Virus record (IMG/VR): IMGVR_UViG_3300021961_000090
Location: 1-63,334 of that record
Source of the DNA: a virus
Length of the DNA stretch: 63,334 bases
Direction: 5' to 3' (one strand)
Shown: positions 12,787 through 20,192 of the stretch, one piece after another
Layout of the letters: each line of letters opens with the position of its first letter
Numbering within the stretch: position 1 is the stretch's first letter
Translations under genes and position numbers: made by a program
Notes under the pieces: generated by a model
Databases searched by the model: none
What the model was told of the DNA's origin: nothing
Seen by the model: the letters and a program-made list of their open reading frames with translations, nothing else

Positions 12787-14280
12787 ATGTCGCTTGAACT
12801 CCGTAGTTATCAGGAGGATGCTCTGACATTACTACGTCAGGGCTTTGCAGAAGGTAAGAAGTCGCAGGTGTTGGTAGCGCCTACGGGTGCTGGCAAGACT
12901 GAGATGGCCATAGCATTGATGAAGGCTGTCAAGGAGAAGGGTAACAAAGCGGCCATGATTCTTGACCGCATTGTTCTGTGCAACCAAACCAGCAAGCGGC
13001 TAGAAAAGTACGGTATCGATCACGGTGTACTGCAATCAGGACATTGGCGCTACCGCCCGTATGAAAACATCCAGGTTTGTTCTGCCCAAACGCTAGAGAA
13101 GCGCGGGGAGTTTCCCGATCTCGACCTTCTTATAATCGACGAGGCGCATCAAACGCGCAAGGCAACAGTCGATTTCATCAAAGCCAACCCGCACATCCGT
13201 GTCATAGGTCTGACTGCTACGCCATTCACCAAAGGTTTGGGCAAGGTCTATGACAACGTGGTTAGTCCTGTCACCACTAAGCATTTGGTAGGTGAGCAGC
13301 TGCTAGTACCGCTTCGTGTGTTCATCGCCAAAGAGATTGATATGTCTGGCGCGACGAAGGTTGCGGGCGAGTGGTCGCAGGCAGATGCAACTGAGCGCGG
13401 CATCAAGATCACCGGCGATGTAGTGGCAGAGTGGATTAAGAAAACTCATGAGATATTTGGTGCGCCACGCAAGACCATCGTGTTCTGTGCAGGTGTCGAT
13501 CATGGCGTAGATCTGTCACGGAAGTTTGCGGACGCAGGTTATAACTTTGTGTGCGTCAGCTACAAGGATGATGACGAGTGGAAGCGCGACATTATTGAAG
13601 ATTTCAGTCGGGCAGATACCAAAATTCATGGCCTGATTGCAACCGATATTTTGACCAAAGGATTTGATGTGCCGGACGTAATGATCGGCATATCTGCGCG
13701 GCCATTCAGCAAGAGTCTGTCATCACACATTCAGCAGATGGGTCGTGTGATGCGGGCGAATCTAAATAATCCGGCAGACAAACCATTCGCTGTCTGGCTG
13801 GATCACAGCGGCAACTATCTCAGATTCCAAGAAGATTGGGATGATGTGTTTGAGAATGGTGTGCGCAGGTTAGATGACGGCAAGGAAAAGCCAAAGCCGG
13901 AACCGTCTGAGCGCAAGAAGAAGGACAGTAAGTGTCCGGCCTGTCACGCATTGTGGGTAGTGGGTGAGGACAAGTGTATTAACTGTGGTCATGTGAGGGA
14001 AAGGGTCAATGCAGTACGCACAACTGATGGAAAGATGGAAGAACTTATTGCTGGCGTTGGAGTCAGTCGATCCTCGAAGCAGCACTTCTGGAACCAGATG
14101 GTCTGGTATCAGCGATACAAAGGATGGTCAAGCGGACGCGCGGCACACACCTACCGAGAGCAGTTCGGAGTCTGGCCGCGTGGACTAGATGACAACAAGC
14201 CTGTGATGCCGACGATGGAAACTCAGCGGCTAGTGGATAAAAAACTAAGACAGTTTCTTAAGACGATAGGACGGAGATAA
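12787..14280 (+). CDS. Superfamily II DNA/RNA helicase with C-terminal zinc ribbon
   Basis: 497 residues from ATG 12787, preceded by GGAGGAGGAGG. Motif Q RSYQEDAL, Walker A VAPTGAGKTEMA (about 30-41), Walker B LLIIDEAHQTRK, motif III VIGLTATPF, then HGLIATDILTKGFDVPDV (motif V) and HIQQMGRVMRA (motif VI) place it with SSL2/RecG-type DEAH helicases. After residue ~385 a CPACHALW...CINCGH zinc ribbon is added. Likely opens DNA for phage replication with the primase encoded downstream. Confidence 0.92.
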   Translation: MSLELRSYQEDALTLLRQGFAEGKKSQVLVAPTGAGKTEMAIALMKAVKEKGNKAAMILDRIVLCNQTSKRLEKYGIDHGVLQSGHWRYRPYENIQVCSAQTLEKRGEFPDLDLLIIDEAHQTRKATVDFIKANPHIRVIGLTATPFTKGLGKVYDNVVSPVTTKHLVGEQLLVPLRVFIAKEIDMSGATKVAGEWSQADATERGIKITGDVVAEWIKKTHEIFGAPRKTIVFCAGVDHGVDLSRKFADAGYNFVCVSYKDDDEWKRDIIEDFSRADTKIHGLIATDILTKGFDVPDVMIGISARPFSKSLSSHIQQMGRVMRANLNNPADKPFAVWLDHSGNYLRFQEDWDDVFENGVRRLDDGKEKPKPEPSERKKKDSKCPACHALWVVGEDKCINCGHVRERVNAVRTTDGKMEELIAGVGVSRSSKQHFWNQMVWYQRYKGWSSGRAAHTYREQFGVWPRGLDDNKPVMPTMETQRLVDKKLRQFLKTIGRR

Positions 14281-14459
14281 TGGAGCGAGTGGACAGATGC
14301 CCGATCTGCAAACAGCGGAACATCACGCAGACCAGTAGCTATCACGAGAAGAACAAAGTCAAGGCGGATATGGAGTGTTCGGACTGTCGCGCTACATGGC
14401 AGAACGTCTTTACATTCAGCCACCACTACAAAATAAAGGAGGATCCGTGGACTTCATAA
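14280..14459 (+). CDS. Small zinc-ribbon protein
   Basis: 59 residues beginning MERVDRCPICKQRNITQTSS; ATG overlaps the helicase TAA (TAATG). CPIC and CSDC, about 27 residues apart, make one zinc ribbon, ending FTFSHHYKI. Similar to transcription- or replication-linked zinc ribbons between helicase and primase genes. It overlaps the primase start by 13 bases. Confidence 0.65.
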   Translation: MERVDRCPICKQRNITQTSSYHEKNKVKADMECSDCRATWQNVFTFSHHYKIKEDPWTS

Positions 14460-15298
14460 ACTTTTGCAAGTCGCATGGCATCCTTATCTCAGAGCATCCA
14501 CCGTTCGGACAGTGGAAGCGTTACCCAACAGAGGATCATCCTCGCAGCCGGAATGGAGCAGTGAAATATATGGGCGATCATGGGTTCGTACAGAATCACG
14601 CAACATCTACAGTGGTCAGCATATGGAAGCCTGACTCGCGTCCGTCTGATCTCCCATCAGCTAGAGAGCTGGCGATAAGACAGAAGCAGGCAGAAGAAGA
14701 TGCTCGCAAGAAGCAGCGAGATGCGGTGCGGCGGGCGGTGGACATGCTGAATCAAAGCGTGACCCAATCGCATCCATACCTTGTGAAAAAGGGGTTCCCA
14801 GACGAGCAGGCGCACGTTTGTTTTCAGGGCGGGCAGCCTATCCTTCTGATCCCCATGCGCGTGGGCGGCAGCCTGGTAGGGGTGCAGCAGATAGATGCAG
14901 AGGGTACGAAAAAGTTTTTGTACGGACAGCGGACAGCGGGCGCAACCTTTACGTTTGATAACAAGGGCGTGAATATCGTGTGCGAAGGGTATGCGACTGC
15001 GCTTTCGGTGCGGGCTGCGCTGAAGCAGTTGAAGCAGCGTTATTGTCTGCACGTTTGTTTTTCTGCGGGCAATATGGTGCGGGTTGCCGGTGGACTAGAG
15101 CGCGGGATTGTCATCGCGGACAATGATGAATCTGGCACAGGGCAACAAGCGGCGCGGGAAATAGGCTGGCCGTTCTGGCTGTCTGATCTTGTCGGGGAAG
15201 ATGCCAACGATTACCACCAGCGGCGCGGATTGTTTGCGCTATCACAAAGCCTGACTCAGTTAATGCTCGATGTCGGTGCGAGTTGGCAGCACAAATGA
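14447..15298 (+). CDS. Toprim-domain DNA primase
   Basis: 283 residues from GTG 14447 with the ribosome site AAGGAGGA. The N-terminal part (FINFCKSHGILISEHPPFGQ, then WKRYPTEDH) matches phage primases with a leading zinc-less domain. Toprim signatures: VNIVCEGYATALSVRAAL (catalytic E) and GIVIADNDESGTGQQAA (DxD-like DND), then DANDYHQRRG. It would make primers for replication; no helicase domain is fused, consistent with the separate helicase upstream. Ends 39 bases inside the convergent gene at 15260. Confidence 0.88.
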   Translation: MDFINFCKSHGILISEHPPFGQWKRYPTEDHPRSRNGAVKYMGDHGFVQNHATSTVVSIWKPDSRPSDLPSARELAIRQKQAEEDARKKQRDAVRRAVDMLNQSVTQSHPYLVKKGFPDEQAHVCFQGGQPILLIPMRVGGSLVGVQQIDAEGTKKFLYGQRTAGATFTFDNKGVNIVCEGYATALSVRAALKQLKQRYCLHVCFSAGNMVRVAGGLERGIVIADNDESGTGQQAAREIGWPFWLSDLVGEDANDYHQRRGLFALSQSLTQLMLDVGASWQHK

Positions 15299-15460
15299 CA
15301 GCTCGCCATTGGTGAAGGGCTGGATATCTCGCAGGGACTGCATGATCTCAATGCCGAGCGCGAGGCATCTTTGCCCTTCTCCAGACCAATCAGAAACAAC
15401 CCTTACCTGACCGTCTGAATCTTCGATCAGGTGAAGGGTGAACATCATTTGGCTAGTCAT
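15260..15460 (-). CDS. Hypothetical protein, last gene of the middle leftward operon
   Basis: 66 residues (MTSQMMFTLHLIEDSDGQVR then VVSDWSGEGQRCLALGIEIM). A two-strand, one-helix pattern and convergent overlap with the primase gene. ATG overlaps the stop of the upstream gene. Not recognised. Confidence 0.6.
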   Translation of the reverse strand: MTSQMMFTLHLIEDSDGQVRVVSDWSGEGQRCLALGIEIMQSLRDIQPFTNGELSFVLPTRTDIEH

Positions 15461-15699
15461 TCCGCAAGCATATCATTGATAACAGAATGAAAAGTTCTTT
15501 TGAAAGCCCATTTGGTACTTTCGATCATCTCGACGATCTTTTCTGCGGGTTCATCTTCGACTTGTTCCCAAACTGAAATGTCCTCGTGGTAATCGTCTGA
15601 TCTGATAGCGTCGATGATCTCATCGTATGACCATTCGCTAGGCCAATCTGATAGCCATTCGCATAGGGCAAAGTTCTCGGCGGCTTCTGGTAGTTTCAT
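15457..15699 (-). CDS. Acidic hypothetical protein
   Basis: 80 residues, rich in Glu, Asp and Trp (CEWLSDWPSEWSYDEIIDAI). Strongly acidic small proteins encoded by phages sometimes mimic DNA, but nothing more specific can be seen. Preceded by the duplicated leader AGGAGATCAGAC. Confidence 0.6.
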   Translation of the reverse strand: MKLPEAAENFALCEWLSDWPSEWSYDEIIDAIRSDDYHEDISVWEQVEDEPAEKIVEMIESTKWAFKRTFHSVINDMLAE

Positions 15700-15881
15700 G
15701 TGTCTGATCTCCTGTTGATAATTTCTTCTGCTTTTTTCTCGGCGGCGGGGCGGTTAGTGAATCTGTAAACCGCTACGGTTTCGCCGTCTTGCTTGCGCTG
15801 AGATACCGTAAACCCGCTATCGGTCTTGTAAATCAGCGCGGATTGTTCGGGCGTGTAGTACTCGGCAACGATCTTCATCAT
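15696..15881 (-). CDS. Hypothetical small protein
   Basis: 61 residues (MMKIVAEYYTPEQSALIYKT then DSGFTVSQRKQDGETVAVYR). Alternating strand pattern. Carries the same AGGAGATCAGAC leader. Function unknown. Confidence 0.6.
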   Translation of the reverse strand: MMKIVAEYYTPEQSALIYKTDSGFTVSQRKQDGETVAVYRFTNRPAAEKKAEEIINRRSDT

Positions 15882-15896
15882 CCGTCTGATCTCCTG

Positions 15897-16049
15897 TTAG
15901 TTCTGGTTGAATGCTTTCTCTTGCTCTTGCTCGGTGGTAAACCACTCAACATCAACTAAGTCGATGCCTTCAGGGTCGTTTGCATATTCAATACCCCACT
16001 TGTGCGTATCGTGGGAATAGTCGTAGCACTTAAATTTGAACTCGTTCAT
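15897..16049 (-). CDS. Hypothetical 50-residue protein
   Basis: Translates as MNEFKFKCYDYSHDTHKWGI followed by EYANDPEGIDLVDVEWFTTE. Leader AGGAGATCAGAC two bases from the ATG. The aromatic, acidic composition resembles its operon neighbours. Not recognised. Confidence 0.6.
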   Translation of the reverse strand: MNEFKFKCYDYSHDTHKWGIEYANDPEGIDLVDVEWFTTEQEQEKAFNQN

Positions 16050-16060
16050 CGTCTGATCTC

Positions 16061-16375
16061 CTATGCGTTTACCGTCTGATCGCCTGTTGCGCGGGCGATA
16101 GCGGCGCGGGCGGCTTCGATTTTCGGGGCGGTGTACTCGTCAACCTCGCCCAAATCGGCTTCGTCTAACAGGTCGCGCAGGGCTGCCAGCAAATCGGGCG
16201 CAGCCGCCATTAGTCGGGCGTTGGCGATTGCTTCGTATAGGTAATCGTTGGCTACACCATCATCTAGGTCGCAAACGTGGGCGATATGTTCACCCTGTGC
16301 ATCTCGAATGTATCTAACGTACTCATGCGAGTGACTGTGCGACAGTTTCCAGGGGGCGATTGAGAATTTATTCAT
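16061..16375 (-). CDS. Phage accessory protein with MAAAPDLLAAL motif
   Basis: 104 residues. NARLMAAAPDLLAALRDLLD is a motif that recurs in small accessory proteins of Gram-negative phages; function unknown. Preceded by AGGAGATCAGAC; a diverged copy of the leader also lies just inside its 3' end (16074-16085). Confidence 0.65.
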   Translation of the reverse strand: MNKFSIAPWKLSHSHSHEYVRYIRDAQGEHIAHVCDLDDGVANDYLYEAIANARLMAAAPDLLAALRDLLDEADLGEVDEYTAPKIEAARAAIARATGDQTVNA

Positions 16376-16390
16376 GGGTCTGATCTCCTA

Positions 16391-16609
16391 TCAAGCGGTG
16401 ATATTGGCGGCGCGTCTGATCGCATCGTGGGCGCGGTCTAAAATTTGCAGCGCATCCTCGGCTTGCTGCTCTCCTATAGGGTCGGTTGCCACTTCCCAAA
16501 GGGCAGCAACTTCATTTTCAGCGTATGGCAGCAGGTCGCGCAGGGCGGCATATAAGTCAAGCGCGGTAGCGTGTAGGGTCGGGGTCGGTGGGTGGTCGGG
16601 GTATAACAT
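16391..16609 (-). CDS. Hypothetical helical protein
   Basis: 72 residues (TLHATALDLYAALRDLLPYA then DALQILDRAHDAIRRAANIT). Its LYAALRDLLPY segment echoes the LLAALRDLL of the next gene, so the two may be diverged duplicates. Leader AGGAGATCAGAC. Confidence 0.6.
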   Translation of the reverse strand: MLYPDHPPTPTLHATALDLYAALRDLLPYAENEVAALWEVATDPIGEQQAEDALQILDRAHDAIRRAANITA

Positions 16610-16621
16610 CGGTCTGATCTC

Positions 16622-16822
16622 CTATGCGCTGGCAAGGGCGCGGAATGTTTTCGGCGTGGTCTGTTCTATCTCTATCTCGTAGCCAAGTAGGTCAACGTCA
16701 CGCAGGGTCGCGCGGGTTAACGTTTTGGTTCCGGCTATGCGGGCGAATAGTTCGGATTGTTTGCAAGCGGGATAGAACACTTCGACACCATAATTTTTTT
16801 CGCAGCGGATAGTAATTTTCAT
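16622..16822 (-). CDS. Hypothetical small protein
   Basis: 66 residues from MKITIRCEKNYGVEVFYPAC; the ATG at 16822 sits behind the leader AGGAGATCAGACGCT, so I reject the longer frame to 16924, which runs into the upstream gene. Pattern suggests a small alpha/beta domain. Similar proteins occur in other phages without known function. Confidence 0.65.
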   Translation of the reverse strand: MKITIRCEKNYGVEVFYPACKQSELFARIAGTKTLTRATLRDVDLLGYEIEIEQTTPKTFRALASA

Positions 16823-16838
16823 AGCGTCTGATCTCCTC

Positions 16839-17519
16839 TTAGTTGGTGGCGTGAATCGGGATAACTCGGCGCGCGCGCTGGTCGGTTTGCTTGGCGCGTG
16901 TGCCGTGGGCGCGGAATCCGACAATCACCTTGCGGGTCGGTCGCGCGCATAGTCCGCAGGTTTTGCAGGTCTTATCGTCGCGGGCCTGAGCGGGGCAGAC
17001 TACGATTGCTCGGCCTTCCGGCGTGGTGGTGCGTTCGGGCGTGTCCATCGGCACTATGCACACTACCGGCAAGCCGGTCGCGGCAAGCTTGTCCGCTTCT
17101 CCGGCATCGTCGGCGGATAAATTGATGGTGAATCCCCACTCGTTGGCGTGGCGCGCCCACCTAATCGCATCGTCTGATTTTTTATGCGTGAAGGTGAATC
17201 CTCGTTTCCCGATATTGGCTCGGACTATTTCACCCAGGGCGGCGGGGTCGACGGTTTCCCCTTTCCCTGGTAGGTCGCCGGCGATATTGAATCGCCACAG
17301 TTCCCCATCCGGCAGGGCGGCTATGCGGTCGCAAGTGTCGGCTAATGATGCGCCCCTGGTCGGTACTTTGTTCCAAACTAGGCGAGTGTAAAAATCCTCG
17401 CCGTAGCAGTCGGATTCGTAGTGCGGGCAAGTCGGCGGACAGGTGCTGCGCTCGCTATAGGTTACCGGTATCGCGCCGGTTTTCCGGTTCCTTGATTTGT
17501 TGATGAAATGAATTTTCAT
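16839..17519 (-). CDS. Cysteine-rich phage protein, DUF7227-like
   Basis: 226 residues. TGAIPVTYSERSTCPPTCPH then DCYGEDFYTRLVWNKV places Cys at 27, 31 and 38; a second cluster near residues 174-190 reads CPAQARDDKTCKTCGLCA. Between them are strand-helix units with GFTFTHKKSDDAIRWA and INLSADDAGEADKLAAT, a TIM-barrel-like rhythm. The layout suggests an Fe-S protein distantly like radical-SAM enzymes, though the exact CxxxCxxC is not met. I recognise the family from phages; the DUF number is from memory. No known substrate. Confidence 0.7.
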   Translation of the reverse strand: MKIHFINKSRNRKTGAIPVTYSERSTCPPTCPHYESDCYGEDFYTRLVWNKVPTRGASLADTCDRIAALPDGELWRFNIAGDLPGKGETVDPAALGEIVRANIGKRGFTFTHKKSDDAIRWARHANEWGFTINLSADDAGEADKLAATGLPVVCIVPMDTPERTTTPEGRAIVVCPAQARDDKTCKTCGLCARPTRKVIVGFRAHGTRAKQTDQRARRVIPIHATN

Positions 17520-17522
17520 ATC

Positions 17523-17747
17523 TCACTCCAGCGTCACGCGTTGCGCGAGTGCGTCTGATATCAGGCCATCGCGGTGCAGACTGTCAACAAAATTGACAAA
17601 AGCGCAGCGGGTGTCAACGTGGTGAATCAATTCGGCGCTGCGGTCGGACTGAGTCCAGCTATAGCGGTGGCGGCGGCGTGGCAAGTCCGGGAAAGCTTCA
17701 AAAAAAGCGGCGCGGATTTGCTTCTGGTTTGTATAAATCGGTTTCAT
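17523..17747 (-). CDS. Hypothetical phage accessory protein
   Basis: 74 residues starting MKPIYTNQKQIRAAFFEAFP. The segment FVDSLHRDGLISDALAQRVT is typical of small phage accessory proteins co-located with the DUF7227-like and DUF6876-like genes. Basic middle (PRRRHRYSW). Role unknown. Confidence 0.65.
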   Translation of the reverse strand: MKPIYTNQKQIRAAFFEAFPDLPRRRHRYSWTQSDRSAELIHHVDTRCAFVNFVDSLHRDGLISDALAQRVTLE

Positions 17748-17768
17748 TTTTTCCCCTCGGTGAGTAAT

Positions 17769-17788
17769 GCCCCGGCGCTGGCCGGGGC
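17769..17788 (-). other. Intercistronic hairpin
   Basis: GCCCCGGC and GCCGGGGC pair across a four-base loop between the stop of the 17796 gene and the ribosome site of the next. No T run follows on either strand, so it is more likely a processing or translation-control hairpin than a terminator. Confidence 0.5.
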
Positions 17789-17795
17789 GGTCGGA

Positions 17796-18185
17796 TCACC
17801 GCTCGCGCGGTAGCATATGAGTCCAGCCGGTGCCGTTGTACTCGGCATAAAGCTTGATCTCGTCCAGCGGAAAGTCGGTAAACCCGATCCGCTGCGTTGC
17901 GTATATCGTGCCGTTGCCATCGTCTAGCGTTAACTCGGCGACATCGTCCGGCAGGCGGCGGAGTCGTGCGACTGTGAACTCGGTCAAGTCGTTAACACCC
18001 CGGGTCGTGAGATGCGAGTCAATAGCATCAAAAAGCCAGTATGCCCCGGCGTTTTCGGCCAGATACAGCGCGCCATCGGATAGCACCGAGCGGGTGAGTG
18101 GGTTCCAGCGGGTGAGGGTTTCGCTTGCGTAGAATTGAGCGAGCGAGTGCTTCAAGTCGGCGGCGGATTTTTTTGTGGTTTGCAT
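17796..18185 (-). CDS. DUF6876-like protein
   Basis: 129 residues from ATG 18185 (MQTTKKSAADLKHSLAQFYA). LTRSVLSDGALYLAENAGAY then WLFDAIDSH and DGNGTIYATQRIGFTDFPLD match the DUF6876 family, common in plasmids and phages and without assigned function. The longer frame to 18218 lacks a ribosome site. Overlaps nothing. Confidence 0.75.
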   Translation of the reverse strand: MQTTKKSAADLKHSLAQFYASETLTRWNPLTRSVLSDGALYLAENAGAYWLFDAIDSHLTTRGVNDLTEFTVARLRRLPDDVAELTLDDGNGTIYATQRIGFTDFPLDEIKLYAEYNGTGWTHMLPRER

Positions 18186-18198
18186 GGTCGGTTCCCTC

Positions 18199-18282
18199 TC
18201 AAATTGAAAGCAAAACAAAAAGAAAAGCCCACATTATTAAAAAACCAATAATGCCAGCGATGATCTCGGCGATAGTTTGCAT
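18199..18282 (-). CDS. 27-residue membrane peptide
   Basis: Encodes MQTIAEIIAGIIGFLIMWAF followed by LFVLLSI, a single transmembrane helix, with a good ribosome site (GGAGTGGAC). The first residues MQT repeat the start of the DUF6876-like protein. Function unknown. Confidence 0.55.
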   Translation of the reverse strand: MQTIAEIIAGIIGFLIMWAFLFVLLSI

Positions 18283-18293
18283 GTCCACTCCGG

Positions 18294-18464
18294 TCAAATT
18301 AGGTCGAAAACGTAGTCCGGCTCGAGTCCGAATTCATCCTGCAAAACCTCTTCCGGATCGGCGCCCTCGTTGTATACGAGATGGCGCGCGTAAGCGATGG
18401 CCTCGGCGGCCTCGTCGCGGGTCAATTTGTCGCGCTGAATCAAGATCTGCATTAATTCGGTCAT
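18294..18464 (-). CDS. Small acidic hypothetical protein
   Basis: 56 residues: MTELMQILIQRDKLTRDEAA then EAIAYARHLVYNEGADPEEV. Helical, with the DEAAEAIAYAR and DPEEVL elements typical of a known kind of phage accessory protein. Leader CTGAAAGGAA shared with two other genes here. Confidence 0.65.
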   Translation of the reverse strand: MTELMQILIQRDKLTRDEAAEAIAYARHLVYNEGADPEEVLQDEFGLEPDYVFDLI

Positions 18465-18516
18465 GGTGTAGTTTCCTTTCAGGTAGCGCCCAAACGCGGC
18501 GGCGCGGGCGGTCGGT

Positions 18517-18768
18517 TTATGGTTGAAAACGTGGCAGGTTGCGAACGAAAGTATTTTCCTGGTACAGCTCGGTGTACTTCACAGGCTCGGCGCGGGCGGC
18601 TTTGGCGGCAGCAAAGCGGGCAAAATCGCAATCCTCCTCCAAATAAACCATCTCATCGCGTTGATATGAGTATTCGCTGATGGAATGGCGGATTCCGAGC
18701 GCGTCAAGTTCAGCGCGTGGCACTTCAAGCCAGCCATGCCCAGGGTCGGTGATAAAACGATATGTCAT
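18517..18768 (-). CDS. Phage accessory protein, TDPGHGWLEV family
   Basis: 83 residues beginning MTYRFITDPGHGWLEVPRAE, then SYQRDEMVYLEEDCDFARF. I recognise this as a widespread small accessory protein of phages and plasmids with no assigned function. Leader CTGAAAGGAA. Confidence 0.7.
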   Translation of the reverse strand: MTYRFITDPGHGWLEVPRAELDALGIRHSISEYSYQRDEMVYLEEDCDFARFAAAKAARAEPVKYTELYQENTFVRNLPRFQP

Positions 18769-18782
18769 TGGTCGGGTTCCTT

Positions 18783-19007
18783 TCAGGGTTCGCTGCGGGC
18801 AGCTAAACGGTACACGGCAACGCGCTCGGCAAAGCTATGCGGGTCTGCTTCGATAAAATCTAAAACCTCTGGATAAATGTTTATCCACAATCCTTGCATC
18901 AAACCTAAATCTAGGGAAACCTCATAAGGCGTAATAGCAAAGGGTTGGTCTATATGCTCTGCCCAGGCGCGGGCGGAATCTTCGTAATTTTGAGCTACAC
19001 AGTCCAT
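18783..19007 (-). CDS. Hypothetical protein
   Basis: 74 residues (MDCVAQNYEDSARAWAEHID, then LDLGLMQGLWINIYPEVLDF). Preceded by hairpin 19022-19040 and leader CTGAAAGGAA. Not recognised. Confidence 0.6.
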   Translation of the reverse strand: MDCVAQNYEDSARAWAEHIDQPFAITPYEVSLDLGLMQGLWINIYPEVLDFIEADPHSFAERVAVYRLAARSEP

Positions 19008-19021
19008 GATTGATTCCTTTC

Positions 19022-19040
19022 AGGCCGGATTTACCGGCCT
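19022..19040 (-). other. Intercistronic hairpin
   Basis: AGGCCGG and CCGGCCT pair around ATTTA, between the first and second genes of the operon and abutting the ribosome site of the second. Could adjust the expression ratio of the two genes; lacks a T run in the direction of transcription. Confidence 0.5.
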
Positions 19041-19047
19041 TTCATAA

Positions 19048-19149
19048 TTACTTGCGGTTTTTGATGAGTTCTTTGGCGCTATCAAAAATGATAAAAGCCA
19101 AAACAGTAAAAGCAGGTACTAAGAAAATGATTTTGTCTAGCGTTGTCAT
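19048..19149 (-). CDS. 33-residue membrane peptide, first gene of operon
   Basis: Encodes MTTLDKIIFLVPAFTVLAFI then IFDSAKELIKNRK: one membrane helix with a basic C-terminus. Very good ribosome site (GGAGGTGCTCACC). Lies right behind the promoter at 19197-19224. Confidence 0.6.
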   Translation of the reverse strand: MTTLDKIIFLVPAFTVLAFIIFDSAKELIKNRK

Positions 19150-19196
19150 GGTGAGCACCTCCAAGTAAGCGATACAGAGTGCATCGCATGAGGGTC

Positions 19197-19224
19197 ATAT
19201 TAGCTCGTCAATACAATACGTCAA
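19197..19224 (-). promoter_or_regulatory. Promoter of the middle leftward operon
   Basis: Minus strand TTGACG (19224-19219), 16-base spacer, TAATAT (19202-19197). Two further TTGACR hexamers lie nearby (19211-19206 and 19247-19242), giving an AT-rich region with several potential -35 elements. Leader to the first ATG is about 40 bases. Confidence 0.75.
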
Positions 19225-19404
19225 GACCTAACAGTATATTTTGTCAATGATATATTTCTATCGGTTTTGCGGTATCCATAGCACTGCTATTGCCAGGCTG
19301 GCGGCGATAGATTCAGGCTATTGTTGATTTTCCGGTTTTGTTCCTGTATCTTCGGGCGCGTGATTGTCCGGCGGGCGGGCAAGTGAGCGCAGCGAACATC
19401 AGCA

Positions 19405-20148
19405 ATGAAGCCACCTACCAGGAAGCAACTAAAAGAAGCAATACAGAAGAAGGATATAGGCGCAGTCCTACATATCCCCAAAGGAACACTAACAACAAGA
19501 CAAAAGAAGTTCGCCCAGGCTATTGCTATCGATGGGATGACGGGTGCGGATGCCTACAGATCAGCATACAAGGCTGCGGGGAAGCCCAAAACCATAGGCG
19601 ATGCCGCTAGTAGGCTGAAGGCCGATTCCAGAATCCAGGCGGAAATTGCCGCGCTGGAACACGCCCAGGCTGTGAGTGCGTTACATTCTGCAGAGGCTTT
19701 GCGCTCTCTTGTAATTTCTTCCCTCACTTCTGCACTCATCGACCCTGACGTGAAGGCTGCAACGAAGATACAAGCGGCTAAAGTTCTTGGCACTGTGACA
19801 GAAGTTGCGGCTTTCACTGAGCGCAAGCAGATCACAACGATCAACGACAGCGCACAGATACGCGAGCGCATATTGCAGGAACTCAAGACCATCGCGCTAC
19901 GATCGGATGACGTGCAGGATGTAGATGCGACCGCGCTACTGACCGAGCTGGTGGGCGGGGTTGATGATGCCAGCCTGGGCGACCCCACCGGAGGGGGACA
20001 CCCCCAAACGGCAGCATGGGACTCCGGCTCTGACATACATAGTACTCCACACGAACCATCCTCCCCAGAAACCACCCCCATCTCTTCCCAAACGCCCACC
20101 CCCCGGGGGGATATTTTTGAAGAAAATGACGATGCTGCACCGCAATAA
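19405..20148 (+). CDS. terS: Terminase small subunit
   Basis: 247 residues. The N-terminal half (LTTRQKKFAQAIAIDGMTGA, then DAYRSAYKAAGKPKTIGDAA and a following LKADSRIQAEIAALE) is the HTH of small terminases that recognise the packaging site. A helical oligomerisation region follows. The last ~60 residues are a low-complexity Pro/Ser/Thr tail after a Gly-rich stretch. It works with the large subunit at 20551. The ribosome site is weak. Confidence 0.85.
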   Translation: MKPPTRKQLKEAIQKKDIGAVLHIPKGTLTTRQKKFAQAIAIDGMTGADAYRSAYKAAGKPKTIGDAASRLKADSRIQAEIAALEHAQAVSALHSAEALRSLVISSLTSALIDPDVKAATKIQAAKVLGTVTEVAAFTERKQITTINDSAQIRERILQELKTIALRSDDVQDVDATALLTELVGGVDDASLGDPTGGGHPQTAAWDSGSDIHSTPHEPSSPETTPISSQTPTPRGDIFEENDDAAPQ

Positions 20149-20154
20149 GTCGAC

Positions 20155-20168
20155 TGGCAACGTTGCCA
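20155..20168. promoter_or_regulatory. Second copy of the palindrome TGGCAACGTTGCCA
   Basis: Identical to 8781-8794 and placed at the 5' edge of the LexA-type gene, as expected for an autoregulated operator. No clear promoter hexamers are visible beside it, so control might be by roadblock or of translation. Confidence 0.5.
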
Positions 20169-20192
20169 TTCGGGTCTGAGAACGTAGTGTTT

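Noticed and set aside
16622-16924. Longer N-terminus for the 16622 gene
   Set aside because: It would overlap the DUF7227-like gene by 86 bases and ignores the repeated leader directly before the ATG at 16822.
19022-19040. Hairpin as terminator of the leftward operon
   Set aside because: No T run follows on the minus strand and the next gene has its ribosome site right after it.
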